Shown piece after piece: positions 18,144-27,879 of a stretch of DNA of 64,000 nt. Made by a program: the position numbers and the translations under genes. This DNA comes from Helicobacter cinaedi CCUG 18818 = ATCC BAA-847. GTDB taxonomy: Bacteria > Campylobacterota > Campylobacteria > Campylobacterales > Helicobacteraceae. How positions within the stretch are numbered: position 1 is the stretch's first letter; the number at the start of each line of letters is the position of its first letter. The stretch covers positions 112,535 to 176,534 of the forward strand of contig NZ_DS990393.1 of the NCBI RefSeq assembly GCF_000155475.1, written 5' to 3'. The notes under the pieces were generated by a model. It was not told the DNA's origin. It was given only the letters and a program-made list of their open reading frames with translations, and did not search any database.

Positions 18144-18629
18144 ATGGAAAATACGACAACTTGGCTAGAACTCCACGAGTTTATTAAGCTCTCTGGGCTT
18201 GATGAAACAAAGATTATGGACTTAATCAATGAGGGGAGTATTAAAAGCAAGGAAGAGGAAAATAAGATTTTTGTTGATGCGACTTCTGGGACTTCCGCCC
18301 TTGTGAAAAAGGTAGAATCTGGGCTAGTGTCTGCGGATATGAATGGCAAGGAGCTTGATCCTGTCTTTGTAGAAAAGACAATTTCCACTATCCTTGGGCT
18401 GCACGATAAAGTTATTTCAGCAAAAGATGAAACCATCAGTGCTTTTAAAAATGAAAACTCATTTCTAAAAGATGCGCTTATTTCTATGCAGGAAGTGTAT
18501 GATGATGATAAAAAGACAATGGAGACTTTGCGTTTGGAATTAGAGCGTTCAAGGGAAGAAATTGAATTTATGAAACGCAAATATCGCTTGATGTGGGGCA
18601 AAGTCTCCAATATGACAGAGACAAAATGA
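18144..18629 (+). CDS. Coiled-coil protein of unknown function (DUF3972-like)
   Basis: A 161-residue soluble acidic protein. The N-terminal part (WLELHEFIKLSGLDETKIMDL) resembles a small helix-turn-helix or MerR-like fold. The C-terminal half (about residues 85-155) is a heptad-rich coiled coil. It is probably the campylobacterial DUF3972 family, recalled from similar genes near glyQ but not verified. AAGGGGG precedes the ATG. Its stop overlaps the next start as ATGA. Function unknown. Confidence 0.65.
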   Translation: MENTTTWLELHEFIKLSGLDETKIMDLINEGSIKSKEEENKIFVDATSGTSALVKKVESGLVSADMNGKELDPVFVEKTISTILGLHDKVISAKDETISAFKNENSFLKDALISMQEVYDDDKKTMETLRLELERSREEIEFMKRKYRLMWGKVSNMTETK

Positions 18630-19588
18630 TAGCACAAGAGATGTGTTTTGACTGCTTACAAAGGCAGATTAAAAACTTTTCAAAAATGCTTCCAACGCAT
18701 AATTTACAACCCTTGCAAGAATGCGTTGAAAAAAAACTTTCATCTCTTAAACAAAGCTATATCACACCAAATAAGCAAGATAATCTTCTCACACCCCCAC
18801 AAATTGCTATTGATATTTATAAAGATTTATCCACCACGCTACAAAATGATGACCCATACGCATACATCAAGCAAAAGAGCATACAAAAAGCCTTTCATAT
18901 CTGCCAAGAGCTTATCTCACGCTACCCTGCCCCAAAGCTTGAGCCAACAATACATAATGAAAAAATAGTATGGGGTGAAGATTCTATCTTTGCTCGGCTA
19001 GATTGGGCAGTTAGAATGGCTATTTTAGGCAATGTTATTGACTATGGCTCACAGCATAGCTTTAGCTTTGACAATGCAGATTTTGATTTTAAATCTTTGC
19101 ACTTTGGGGCGTATGACTTAAAGCCTTTTATCTCAAAATTAGAATCTGCTAGAAGTCTTTTATATATTGCGGATAATGCGGGGGAAAATATCTTTGATAC
19201 TCTGCTTATTGCCACGCTTAAAGCTATTTATCCACATCTTAGCATAAGCTATGCGGTGCGTGGCAGGGCGATTATTAATGATTTGACATTGCAGGATATG
19301 CTTCACCCATTAGCACAGCCTTTGGCAGAATCTTGTGAAGTTTTAAGCTCAGGTGTGAGAAGTCCGGGCTTTGTGTATGCTGATGCGAATACTCAAACGC
19401 AAAGCCTTTATGATTCTGCGGATATGATTCTAGCCAAAGGTATGGGGAATTTTGAATGTTTAGAATCTTATAAAGATGAACGACTTTTTTTGCTTTTTAA
19501 GATTAAATGCGATGTTGTGGCAAAGTTTTGCAACAAAGCCAAAGGCACGATGATGTTTTTACACAATACACATTATATAAAGGAGTGA
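18626..19588 (+). CDS. DUF89/ARMT1-like damage-control phosphatase
   Basis: A 320-residue member of the DUF89 family: metal-dependent phosphatases thought to remove damaged phospho-metabolites. Visible landmarks are the N-terminal CFDCLQRQ pair of cysteines, the core [12 protein letters not shown] (Asp and Asn-Ala-Gly-Glu around the metal) near residue 190, and the late [10 protein letters not shown] motif. H. pylori HP0100 is the likely orthologue. The start overlaps the previous stop (ATGA), indicating coupling; an upstream in-frame start at 18593 is less likely. The substrate is not predictable. Confidence 0.82.
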   Translation: MIAQEMCFDCLQRQIKNFSKMLPTHNLQPLQECVEKKLSSLKQSYITPNKQDNLLTPPQIAIDIYKDLSTTLQNDDPYAYIKQKSIQKAFHICQELISRYPAPKLEPTIHNEKIVWGEDSIFARLDWAVRMAILGNVIDYGSQHSFSFDNADFDFKSLHFGAYDLKPFISKLESARSLLYIADNAGENIFDTLLIATLKAIYPHLSISYAVRGRAIINDLTLQDMLHPLAQPLAESCEVLSSGVRSPGFVYADANTQTQSLYDSADMILAKGMGNFECLESYKDERLFLLFKIKCDVVAKFCNKAKGTMMFLHNTHYIKE

Positions 19589-19589
19589 T

Positions 19590-20477
19590 ATGCTTAGTTT
19601 TTCAGATATTTTATTACAATTGCAGGAGTTTTGGAAAAATCAAGGTTGCCTTATCGTGCAGCCCTATGATATTCCCGCAGGAGCGGGGACATTCCACCCT
19701 GCGACTTTATTAAGAAGCCTAGATTCAAAGCCGTGGAGTGTAGCCTATGTCGCCCCATCTCGCCGCCCCACAGATGGACGCTATGGGGAAAATCCAAACC
19801 GCCTAGGGAGCTACTATCAATTCCAGGTGCTTATAAAGCCTAGCCCCGATAATATACAAGAGCTGTATTTGCGTAGTCTTGAATCTTTGGGACTAGATAT
19901 AAAGGCTCACGATGTGCGTTTTGTAGAAGATAATTGGGAATCCCCAACACTTGGAGCGTGGGGGCTAGGCTGGGAAGTATGGCTAGATGGTATGGAAGTA
20001 ACGCAATTTACATATTTTCAGCAAGTAGGCGGTATCCCCTGTCGCCCTGTGGCAGTAGAAATCACCTATGGTGTGGAAAGACTAGCAATGTATATTCAAG
20101 GCAAGGAAAATATTTTTGACATTGTGTGGAATACTAATCCGCCAATGCTCTATGCCGATGTGCATTTGCAAGGGGAATATGAGTTTTCAAAATATCACTT
20201 TGAAGTGGCAGATACACAAATGCTTTGTAGCATTTTTAATCAATACGCTAATGAAGTCAAAAACTGCTTGGAGCAGAAAATCCCCCTTGTTGCTTATGAC
20301 TACACAATGCTTGCAAGCCATTGCTTTAATGTCCTTGATGCCAGAAAAGCCATTTCGGTAGCTCAAAGGCAAAACTACATTTTGCAAATTAGAGATTTAG
20401 CCAAATCCTGTGCCTTACTCTATAAAGAAATGGAGAGTGAAAGGGAGCATAGAATCACAAAGGCAAAAGGGCTATAA
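19590..20477 (+). CDS. glyQ: Glycyl-tRNA synthetase alpha subunit
   Basis: Class II catalytic subunit of the heterotetrameric bacterial glycyl-tRNA synthetase. The signature run near the N-terminus includes [16 protein letters not shown] and later [19 protein letters not shown] and [17 protein letters not shown]. The 295-residue length is normal. AAGGAG precedes the ATG. The beta subunit gene glyS is not in the window. The stop overlaps the next start (TAATG). Confidence 0.97.
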   Translation: MLSFSDILLQLQEFWKNQGCLIVQPYDIPAGAGTFHPATLLRSLDSKPWSVAYVAPSRRPTDGRYGENPNRLGSYYQFQVLIKPSPDNIQELYLRSLESLGLDIKAHDVRFVEDNWESPTLGAWGLGWEVWLDGMEVTQFTYFQQVGGIPCRPVAVEITYGVERLAMYIQGKENIFDIVWNTNPPMLYADVHLQGEYEFSKYHFEVADTQMLCSIFNQYANEVKNCLEQKIPLVAYDYTMLASHCFNVLDARKAISVAQRQNYILQIRDLAKSCALLYKEMESEREHRITKAKGL

Positions 20478-22576
20478 TGCGTTTTATCCTTACTTTTTTT
20501 CTTACTTTTAGCACCTTTACACATCTGCTTTATGCGGAGAATCTCGTGCGGGATTTTGAGCTTTACAAGCTTAATTATGGCGATAAAAACGCACCGACTT
20601 TATTGCTTATGGGCGGGATTCACGGCGATGAACCCGGGGCGTATTATTCCACAGATTTATTTTTGCGACATTATAAGATAACAAAGGGGAGCGTGTGGGT
20701 TGTGCCTGTGGTGAATCCGCACGGAATGTTTGCCAATATGCGTGGCGTGTATGGCGATATGAATCGCAAGTTTGCTGCTTTGAGCCACAATGACCCAGAT
20801 TATGAGAGTATCCAAAAAATTAAAAAGCTCCTTGCCAACCCGGAAATTGACATCTCTATGCACTTGCACGATGGGAGTGGATATTGGCGTCCAAAGTATG
20901 AAAGCAATCTTTTAAATCCACATAAATGGGGCAACTGCTCGGTTGTGGATCAAATACGCATTGATGGAAAATATGGGGAATTAGAATCCTTTGTGGCTCA
21001 AATGGTGGCTGATATTAATCTGCGGATTTTAAATCCCATTCATCGCTTCCACGTGCATAATACCCAAACAAAAGCCAAAAATGATGTTGGGCAACTCAAA
21101 GCTCTCACTTTCTTTTCACTCTCTTTAAATAAACCCGCCCTTACAAATGAGACAAGCAAAGAGCTTGATGTGCCAACGCGTGTGTTTTATCATCTTTTAG
21201 CTATTGAATCTCTGCTAGGACAGCTAGGTATTACTTTTGAGCGGGATTTTAAGCTGAATGTCGCTACGATTAAAACGCTTCTTAACACAACAGATTTATA
21301 CGCAAAGATTGAAGATTCTATCTTTTTGCCCCTAGATTCCTTGCGGACTAACCTTGCCTATTTTCCACTGCCAAAGCAAAACAGCCCAAAACAGCTAAAG
21401 ATTGAAAGCCCAAGCTATCTGCTTGGTATAGTTCCGGGCAAAAATGGCAAGCTCAATTTACACTATGGCTCACGCAAACTTAGCACACTTTCCCCACAAT
21501 GGTATGAGTTTGAACATTCACTTGAAAATGTCAAGATCAAGGTTGATGGAGAGCTACAATCCGCACCAATAGGCTCAATAGTCTATGCTAAGCAAAGCGT
21601 TGAGTTTGAGCCTTTAGCCAATCATAGAGTAAATGTTATCGGTTTTGTCTTGCCTAATGATAATAATCCCCTGCCTAATGAAAGCGGTGTAACAATCTAC
21701 AAAAAAGACTTTAAGCCCCAATATAGCCTTGATACTAATGCTTTACATTTTCGTGCGGAGTTTTACCGCGATAATGCCTTTAGCGGTATGATTATCATCT
21801 CTTTTGCCAAGCCTAGAGAGAAAAGAGTTTCAACCTTTCAGCAAGTGCATTACACGCCAGCTCCGCATTCTAAAACTGCCAAAGCCACGCAAACAGCAAA
21901 AATTGCAGATTCAAAACAAACCCAAGCAAAGACAATAGATTTAAAAACAACAGATTCACAAGCGACTTTAAAACCCAAGCCAAAAATAATAGAATCTGAA
22001 TCTACAAACACAGCCCCCGCAATACTTGCTGTCAAATCAAATCTCGGGCTAAATTTAAGAGCAAAGCCTAGCACAGATTCTGCTATCATCGCCAAATTGC
22101 CAAAATATACACAGGTAAAAGTTTTACAACAAGTAGGCAAATGGAGCAAAGTTTCAGTAGATTCTATTCCACAAACAAAATCCACGCAAACATTGCAGGG
22201 CTATGTGATAAGCCAAGCTCTAAGCAACACGCTTTTGCCCCCACAAGAGCAAAGCCAAGCCCAAAACACAGAATCTACACCGCAAAAAACCACAAAAACG
22301 CCCCAAAGCACAGAGCAAGATTCTAAATTAGAGCAAAAAAAGACAGAATCTTATGCCAAAGTCATCGTTAATACCGCTATGGTAAGGGCAAAGCCTAGCA
22401 CAGATTCTATCATCATCGCTAAAGCACCAAAGGGACGAAAAATGCAGATTCTATCCTTTGAAAAGGGCGAGAACAATGCACAGTGGGCGAAAATTTATTA
22501 CATCTTTGAATCTCAAAGTGGCAAAAGAGAGATACAAGGCTATGTAGCAAAGCGACTTTTAGAGCCAATCCCATAA
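20477..22576 (+). CDS. csd4: Csd4-like M99 peptidoglycan carboxypeptidase with two SH3 domains
   Basis: Periplasmic zinc carboxypeptidase that trims muropeptide tripeptides and sets helical cell shape in H. pylori (Csd4) and C. jejuni (Pgp1). Signal peptide residues 1-20 (cleavage after LLYA). Likely zinc ligands are His49 and Glu52 in GGIHGDEPG, and His131 in HLHDGSG. H. pylori Csd4 is known for an atypical Gln at the first position, so His here is the canonical ligand. The 699-residue length greatly exceeds the roughly 440 of Csd4. The extra part is a K/T/S-rich linker and two SH3b domains (about 515-580 and 625-699), both with the R-A-K-P-S-T-D-S core. Start overlaps the glyQ stop. Confidence 0.85.
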   Translation: MRFILTFFLTFSTFTHLLYAENLVRDFELYKLNYGDKNAPTLLLMGGIHGDEPGAYYSTDLFLRHYKITKGSVWVVPVVNPHGMFANMRGVYGDMNRKFAALSHNDPDYESIQKIKKLLANPEIDISMHLHDGSGYWRPKYESNLLNPHKWGNCSVVDQIRIDGKYGELESFVAQMVADINLRILNPIHRFHVHNTQTKAKNDVGQLKALTFFSLSLNKPALTNETSKELDVPTRVFYHLLAIESLLGQLGITFERDFKLNVATIKTLLNTTDLYAKIEDSIFLPLDSLRTNLAYFPLPKQNSPKQLKIESPSYLLGIVPGKNGKLNLHYGSRKLSTLSPQWYEFEHSLENVKIKVDGELQSAPIGSIVYAKQSVEFEPLANHRVNVIGFVLPNDNNPLPNESGVTIYKKDFKPQYSLDTNALHFRAEFYRDNAFSGMIIISFAKPREKRVSTFQQVHYTPAPHSKTAKATQTAKIADSKQTQAKTIDLKTTDSQATLKPKPKIIESESTNTAPAILAVKSNLGLNLRAKPSTDSAIIAKLPKYTQVKVLQQVGKWSKVSVDSIPQTKSTQTLQGYVISQALSNTLLPPQEQSQAQNTESTPQKTTKTPQSTEQDSKLEQKKTESYAKVIVNTAMVRAKPSTDSIIIAKAPKGRKMQILSFEKGENNAQWAKIYYIFESQSGKREIQGYVAKRLLEPIP

Positions 22577-22593
22577 ATTATAAGGATAAGGGT

Positions 22594-23277
22594 ATGGATT
22601 TTATCATTAATGAAAATACTTTTCTTATCTCCGATAGCCACTTTGGACATAAAGCAGTATTGCAAAGAGAGCCTTCACGCCTAAAAAGTGCTAGGACAAA
22701 TGGCTATGATGATTTTTATGCGTTTCATAAAGATTTATGGAATAAGGCAGTGGGGAAAAAAGATAGAATCTTACATTTGGGGGATTTGTATTATCCGGGT
22801 GGGTTTCACTACCTAAAAGAACTGCGGGGTAAAAAACAGCTCCTTGTCGGCAATAATGATGTTACGCGTTTTACCAAGCTTAAAGCACTGAAAAGCTGGC
22901 AGGTGCAAAGGGGCTTAAATTTGCAGATTCCAAATGCTAAGGCGATACGCAAAAAACTCTATGAAAAATACGGCAAGATGATGATAAAAGATGATGTGTA
23001 TCTCAATGCTATTATTGCTGATTGTGGTGGGGAGCGGATTATGTTTTCGCATTTTCCGGTATTTCACCGCAAGGCACACGATAGATTTGCTAAGAGTAGA
23101 GAAAGCCTAGATACGCTTTTTGCCCTAGCAGATTGTAGCTTAAATATCCACGGACATATCCATTCACGCGATACAAATTATTCCTTTTGCTTTAATGTCA
23201 GCTGTGAGCGTTTGGGCTTTGAGCCAAAGACTTTGGGCGAGATTCTAAGATTATGGCGAGAAAAAAATAGAATCTAG
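22594..23277 (+). CDS. Metallophosphoesterase
   Basis: A 227-residue calcineurin-like phosphoesterase. The metal motifs occur in order: DSHFGHKAV (residues 13-21), LHLGDLYYPGG, LLVGNNDV, FSHFPVFH and NIHGHIHSRD. No signal peptide, so probably cytoplasmic. The substrate is unknown; the same fold includes phage-type phosphoesterases and nucleotide phosphatases. GGATAAGG precedes the ATG. It lies 17 bases after the Csd4-like gene and 44 bases before rnr. Confidence 0.85.
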   Translation: MDFIINENTFLISDSHFGHKAVLQREPSRLKSARTNGYDDFYAFHKDLWNKAVGKKDRILHLGDLYYPGGFHYLKELRGKKQLLVGNNDVTRFTKLKALKSWQVQRGLNLQIPNAKAIRKKLYEKYGKMMIKDDVYLNAIIADCGGERIMFSHFPVFHRKAHDRFAKSRESLDTLFALADCSLNIHGHIHSRDTNYSFCFNVSCERLGFEPKTLGEILRLWREKNRI

Positions 23278-23321
23278 AGGATAGAATCTAATGGGAAAAA
23301 TAAGACTCAAAGGATAAAAGA

Positions 23322-25400
23322 ATGATTTATTTTTACGCACTTATCGCCAATGGCACAAAGCAGATTCCAAGATCATTCCATAATGCCTTTGTAAAACTCC
23401 AAGAATACGATGTCCTTGAAACACAAGGGAATATCCATAAGCTTAAAAGTGATTTTATCATCGGCAGTGTGGATATTTCACAAAGTGGCAAGGTTTTTTT
23501 AAAAAGTTTTAGAGATACAGATTCTGCGGATTTTGTGCTTGAAAAAGGTAAATTTTATAAACTCAAAAAGGGCGATATTATCTTAGCTAAAAGGGGTAAA
23601 GCAAAAAGCAAAGGACAAAAAGGCAAAACAAAACAAAAAGCAAATCTTATCACACTTTTATACGCCATAAAGCCCTACGCCATTGCCGTGCTTGTGATGA
23701 AAAAGGGGTGCATTCTTGCCCTAGAGTTAGAATCTAGGGGCAAAAGGGGGCGTTACCTTGAGCTAAAACTCTCACAAAAATCACTCAAAGCCCTGCCAAA
23801 GCATTGTGTGGTAAAAGTGGAAGTGGCAAGTGGCAATATAGTTGAAGTTTTTGGGGTGCTAGAAGATGCAAATATTGATGAAAAAATAGCCCTAAGCACT
23901 TATAATCGTGCCTATGATTTTAGCCCTAGCTCTAATGAATTTGCTTTGTCTTTTGGTAATGAAGTGGATAAGGCTATGTATCCTAATCGTGCGGATTTAA
24001 GCCATTTGCCCTTTTGCGTGATAGATCCCATTGATGCAAAAGACCACGATGATGCGATTTATTTTGATGTAAAATCACGCACACTCTATGTGGCAATAGC
24101 CGATGTCAGCGAGTATGTAAGCTTTAATAGTGAGCTTGATAGAGAGGCTAAAAAAAGGGGCTTTAGTCTGTATTTTCCACACAAAGTCCTGCCTATGCTG
24201 CCTTTTGCCCTAAGCAGTGGAATCTGCTCTTTAAAGCAGAATGAACTGCGTTTAGCAATGGTGTGGGAGATAAGCTTAAACACAAAAGCAGAAGTGAAAA
24301 AAAGTAGGCTTTTTGAAGCCCTTATACAATCACACGCCAATGTCAGCTATGAAGAAATAGAATCTTTTTTACAAAATAAGTCCGTTAAATCCACGCAACT
24401 GCCCGATTCTGTTACGCAATGGCTCAAAGCCTATGTGCCATTTGTGAAAAAATGTAGAAAAAACCGCTTAAATGTGGGCTTTGATTTTAAAAATGAAGAG
24501 ATAAAATTAAAGTTTAATAAATCTATGGAAATTTCCTCGTGGCAGAAAAACACTCAAAGTTTAGCCCATAGCATTATTGAAGAATCTATGCTTTTAGCTA
24601 ATGTGGAGAGTGCAAAAATGCTAGATTCAGGTATTTTTAGAATCCACCCTCCGCCACAGCTAGAGCGAATAGATGAGCTAAGATGGGATTTAGAATCTAT
24701 GGGCTATGAAGTGCCAAGGACACAAGATATACACACGCTGATTACGCAGATTCAAGCTCAAGCTGATGAAAACGATAACGCCAAAATATCTCAAAATGAC
24801 AATCAAAGAGCAATAGTAGATGGGCTTATGATTAAATCTCTAAGCAAAGCGACTTATAGCTCAAAGCCTTTGGCACATTTTGGCTTAGGATTTGAATCTT
24901 ACACGCATTTCACTTCACCTATCCGCCGATATAGTGATCTTATTGTGCATAGAATCTTAAAAGCGATTTTACATAAGGATAAAAATTTGCCATTTTTGCT
25001 TGAATCTTGCAATGCCACCACCCACGAACTCAACCTAAAAGAAAAGCAAATAGCCCAGATTGAATCGTATTTTTATCATCTTAAAATGTTGCGATATGCT
25101 AAAAGGCTGCTAGATAAAGGGCTTAGATGTGAGATTCTAGTCAGCAGAGATGAAGGGGAAGGTGTGGCTCTTAATGTCATTCCGCAAGTGAAAATCACAC
25201 TTGATAGGTTTATGCCGCGTTTTAGCGTGGTGGAAGTGGAGATTATGGAGGTGGATTTGCTCACTATGAGTGTTTATGCAAAGGTGCTAGATTCACAAGC
25301 ACAAGATTCTATGTTGCAGGATTTAGCACAAAAAACCACGCAAAAACGCACTAAAAATCACACAAATGCCACAAAGAAAAAAAAGGATAAAAATGAATAA
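23322..25400 (+). CDS. rnr: Ribonuclease R
   Basis: 3'-to-5' exoribonuclease of the RNB family. The catalytic acidic cluster is in DPIDAKDHDDAIYFD near residues 231-245. It is followed by ADVSEYV, the LSSGICSLKQNELRLAM block, and HFTSPIRRYSDLIVHR. It is 692 residues long; a basic low-complexity region (AKRGKAKSKGQKGKTKQK) lies in the N-terminal third and the C-terminus ends in a Lys-rich tail. The stop overlaps the holA start by 8 bases. The order rnr-holA-rpsF-ssb-rpsR equals H. pylori HP1248 to HP1244. Confidence 0.94.
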   Translation: MIYFYALIANGTKQIPRSFHNAFVKLQEYDVLETQGNIHKLKSDFIIGSVDISQSGKVFLKSFRDTDSADFVLEKGKFYKLKKGDIILAKRGKAKSKGQKGKTKQKANLITLLYAIKPYAIAVLVMKKGCILALELESRGKRGRYLELKLSQKSLKALPKHCVVKVEVASGNIVEVFGVLEDANIDEKIALSTYNRAYDFSPSSNEFALSFGNEVDKAMYPNRADLSHLPFCVIDPIDAKDHDDAIYFDVKSRTLYVAIADVSEYVSFNSELDREAKKRGFSLYFPHKVLPMLPFALSSGICSLKQNELRLAMVWEISLNTKAEVKKSRLFEALIQSHANVSYEEIESFLQNKSVKSTQLPDSVTQWLKAYVPFVKKCRKNRLNVGFDFKNEEIKLKFNKSMEISSWQKNTQSLAHSIIEESMLLANVESAKMLDSGIFRIHPPPQLERIDELRWDLESMGYEVPRTQDIHTLITQIQAQADENDNAKISQNDNQRAIVDGLMIKSLSKATYSSKPLAHFGLGFESYTHFTSPIRRYSDLIVHRILKAILHKDKNLPFLLESCNATTHELNLKEKQIAQIESYFYHLKMLRYAKRLLDKGLRCEILVSRDEGEGVALNVIPQVKITLDRFMPRFSVVEVEIMEVDLLTMSVYAKVLDSQAQDSMLQDLAQKTTQKRTKNHTNATKKKKDKNE

Positions 25401-26394
25401 AGCCCAGCTTGATACATTGCTCAAAGAAAATCCGCCTCGTGCGAGTTTGCTGTATGGAGATAGCTTTATGGTGGGCTATTATGGTAAGAAAATTGCCCAA
25501 AGCTTAAAGAGTGAAGAAAAAACCACCTTTTATTTTGATGAATACAATAATATCAGCATCAATACCCTGCTTTCACAAGGCTCACTTTTTGGCACAAGCT
25601 CCCTTGTGGTGCTAAAGATTAATCACAGACTTAGCAAAGCAGATATTGAACTCTTTTTACACTCTTTGAGTGCTAATACACATAATGCCTTGATTATAGA
25701 ATATTATCAAGCACAAAATAAGTCTAGTGGCGATTATATGCGTGATTGCAAGGGTATTGTGGGGTATTTTCATCACCCTAAAATGCCAAAAAATAGCGTT
25801 GTTGAAGTGCGATTTTTTGAGCCAAATATGAGAGAATGTATAGGCTTTTTACAGGAAAGAAGCAAGGAGCTTGGGCTAAAGATTGAAGATAGAATCTTAA
25901 CTCAAATTCTAAATATACAAAATAATGATATTGCCCTAAGCCTAAATGAGCTAGAGAAATTTAGCATTTATGCGGGAAAAAGCATTGATATGAGTGAAGT
26001 TAATCTATTATGCGATGGTGTGGGGAGCTTTAGCATAGAAGAGCTGTGCTGTGCGGTTATGGATAAAAAGCCCTTTATTCATATATTGCAAAATATTTAT
26101 GAAGAGGGTGTGAATGAAATAATGATGATTGGGGAGATTCAGCGATTTTTTTATCAACTTTTTTTATTTTTTGCTTACGCGAAAAGCTATGGGAGTATCA
26201 ATGCAAGGGAGATTCTAGGCTATAATCCCCCAAACCACATTATTGAGCGTTTATCACGCTACTGCATACGCTTTAAGGAAGCAGAATATATTCATATTTT
26301 TGAGTTACTTTCACTCTGGCGATATGAAGTCAGCAAGGGCAAATCTAAGCAATCTATGGGTGCTTTAATCAAAATTCAAGAATTGATACGCTAG
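25393..26394 (+). CDS. holA: DNA polymerase III delta subunit
   Basis: Clamp-loader wrench subunit, 333 residues. The sequence follows the HolA pattern: an LLYGDSFMV degenerate P-loop region near residue 17, [14 protein letters not shown], and a C-terminal helical domain. The ATG at 25393 with AAAAGGATAAA upstream is chosen over an in-frame start at 25366 within rnr. Position between rnr and rpsF supports the assignment, as in H. pylori HP1247. Confidence 0.85.
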   Translation: MNKAQLDTLLKENPPRASLLYGDSFMVGYYGKKIAQSLKSEEKTTFYFDEYNNISINTLLSQGSLFGTSSLVVLKINHRLSKADIELFLHSLSANTHNALIIEYYQAQNKSSGDYMRDCKGIVGYFHHPKMPKNSVVEVRFFEPNMRECIGFLQERSKELGLKIEDRILTQILNIQNNDIALSLNELEKFSIYAGKSIDMSEVNLLCDGVGSFSIEELCCAVMDKKPFIHILQNIYEEGVNEIMMIGEIQRFFYQLFLFFAYAKSYGSINAREILGYNPPNHIIERLSRYCIRFKEAEYIHIFELLSLWRYEVSKGKSKQSMGALIKIQELIR

Positions 26395-26397
26395 AAT
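26392..26397 (+). promoter_or_regulatory. -10 box of the rpsF-ssb-rpsR operon
   Basis: TAGAAT overlapping the holA stop, in the context ACGCTAGAATCCGCC. It is about 70 bases before the rpsF start. Confidence 0.5.
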
Positions 26398-26467
26398 CCG
26401 CCCCCTATGCCTTGCTCTTTTGGCTCATTTAGGCTACGAAAGGGCGGTTACACCAAAAGGAGACATA

Positions 26468-26878
26468 ATGAAATTCTACGAGACGATGTTTATTCTCAAA
26501 CCGACACTTGTTGAAGAAGAAATCAAGGCAAGAATTGATTTTTTCAAAGAAGTTATTACAAAAAATGGTGGCGAGATTGAAACCTGCCTTGATATGGGTA
26601 TGCGGAATCTTGCTTATGAAATCAAAAAAAATAAACGCGGATACTATTTTGTTATCTACTTCAAAGCAGAGCCTAGCTTGATTTTGGAGCTTGAGCGAAA
26701 TTACCGCATTAATGAAGAAATTTTGCGATTTATTGTGATTAAGTATGAGAGCAAAAAAGAGCAAAATGCGTGGCAATCGCTTGTCAATAAGGCAAATAAT
26801 AAGCCTGAAGCAAAAGCTACAAAGCCAAAAAAAGAGGAAACCCCAAAGGCAGACACACAAGAATCTCCACAAGCCTAA
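26468..26878 (+). CDS. rpsF: 30S ribosomal protein S6
   Basis: A 136-residue S6 with the usual core ([21 protein letters not shown] at the start, then [18 protein letters not shown]). The C-terminus carries a K/P/E-rich tail of about 30 residues. AAAGGAG lies before ATG 26468, which is preferred to an in-frame start at 26420. First gene of the rpsF-ssb-rpsR operon, found in this order in many bacteria. Confidence 0.96.
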   Translation: MKFYETMFILKPTLVEEEIKARIDFFKEVITKNGGEIETCLDMGMRNLAYEIKKNKRGYYFVIYFKAEPSLILELERNYRINEEILRFIVIKYESKKEQNAWQSLVNKANNKPEAKATKPKKEETPKADTQESPQA

Positions 26879-26896
26879 CACACAAAAGGACGCTAG

Positions 26897-27451
26897 ATGT
26901 ATAACAAGGTAATTATGATGGGAAATCTCACACGAGATGTAGAGCTACGATACTTGCCTAGCGGAAGTGCTCTAGCGACTATTGGATTGGCAAGCAATAG
27001 GAGATATAAAAAGCAAGATGGTTCGCAAGGCGAAGAAGTATGCTTTGTTGATGTGAAGCTTTTTGGGCGAAGTGCGGAAGTGGCAAATCAATACCTAAGA
27101 AAGGGGAGTAAGATTCTCATTGAAGGGCGATTAAGCTTTGAATCTTGGACCGATCAAAGTGGAGCTAAAAAAAGCAAACACACCATCACAGCTGAAAGTA
27201 TGCAAATGCTAGATTCTAAATCTATGGGCGAAAGTGGTGCGTATAGCGAGAATGGAGGGGGATATAATAATGCCTACTCCGCAAATCCTGCAAACACCAC
27301 AAACAATGGTGGATATAATAATCCAAATGCAGGATACAATCCTCAAGGCTATAATCAGCCACAAACTTATGGCGGTGGGAGAGAAGCAGCGGGAGGCTAT
27401 TCTCAAAATATCCCTGAAATCAATATTGATGATGAAGACCTCCCATTCTAA
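26897..27451 (+). CDS. ssb: Single-stranded DNA-binding protein
   Basis: A 184-residue SSB. The N-terminal OB fold ([20 protein letters not shown] to about residue 110) is followed by a Gly/Asn/Tyr-rich linker of N-N-G-G-Y-type repeats. The acidic tip DDEDLPF recruits partner proteins. AAAGGACG precedes the ATG. Between rpsF and rpsR. Confidence 0.97.
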   Translation: MYNKVIMMGNLTRDVELRYLPSGSALATIGLASNRRYKKQDGSQGEEVCFVDVKLFGRSAEVANQYLRKGSKILIEGRLSFESWTDQSGAKKSKHTITAESMQMLDSKSMGESGAYSENGGGYNNAYSANPANTTNNGGYNNPNAGYNPQGYNQPQTYGGGREAAGGYSQNIPEINIDDEDLPF

Positions 27452-27477
27452 GCATAATTTTTGGTAAGGAGACTCAA

Positions 27478-27732
27478 ATGGAAAAGAAAAAATACTCAAA
27501 ACGATACTGCCGATACACTGAAACTAAGCTTGAGTTTATTGACTACAAAGATGTGGAAATGCTGAAGCATTCACTTTCAGAGCGATATAAGATTATGCCA
27601 AGACGCTTGACAGGCAACACAAAGAGATGGCAAGAACGTGTGGAAGTAGCTATCAAACGGGCAAGACATATGGCACTTATTCCATATATTGTAGATAGAA
27701 AAAAGGTGGTTGAAAATCCTTTTAAAATCTAA
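27478..27732 (+). CDS. rpsR: 30S ribosomal protein S18
   Basis: An 84-residue basic S18. The core [26 protein letters not shown] matches the family. AAGGAGAC precedes the ATG. Last gene of the operon, followed by a hairpin at 27740-27767. Confidence 0.97.
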   Translation: MEKKKYSKRYCRYTETKLEFIDYKDVEMLKHSLSERYKIMPRRLTGNTKRWQERVEVAIKRARHMALIPYIVDRKKVVENPFKI

Positions 27733-27739
27733 TTTGCCG

Positions 27740-27767
27740 ATGTGAAAGGGCTTTGAATCTTTCACAT
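27740..27767 (+). terminator. Putative terminator after rpsR
   Basis: Perfect 9-bp stem ATGTGAAAG (27740-27748) with CTTTCACAT (27759-27767), 7 bases after the rpsR stop. A second small hairpin AGCTGC-TTTT-GCAGC follows. There is no clear U-run. Confidence 0.4.
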
Positions 27768-27836
27768 AGCTGCTTTTGCAGCATAATCTCTTCATTTTTC
27801 TCGCATAACTTTAGCTTTCTCTTATAGCAAAGGTTT

Positions 27837-27842
27837 TATAAT
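27837..27842 (+). promoter_or_regulatory. -10 box upstream of the MMPL-type gene
   Basis: TATAAT in the context GGTTTTATAATAC, 38 bases before the ATG at 27880. Confidence 0.5.
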
Positions 27843-27879
27843 ACTTACTTTGCATTCTCTTAGATTCCAAGGCTTAACA

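Noticed and set aside
26429-26881. Open frame of 150 codons on the minus strand across rpsF
   Set aside because: It lies opposite a certain ribosomal protein gene, has a Cys/Phe/Leu-rich composition typical of antisense frames and no ribosome site.
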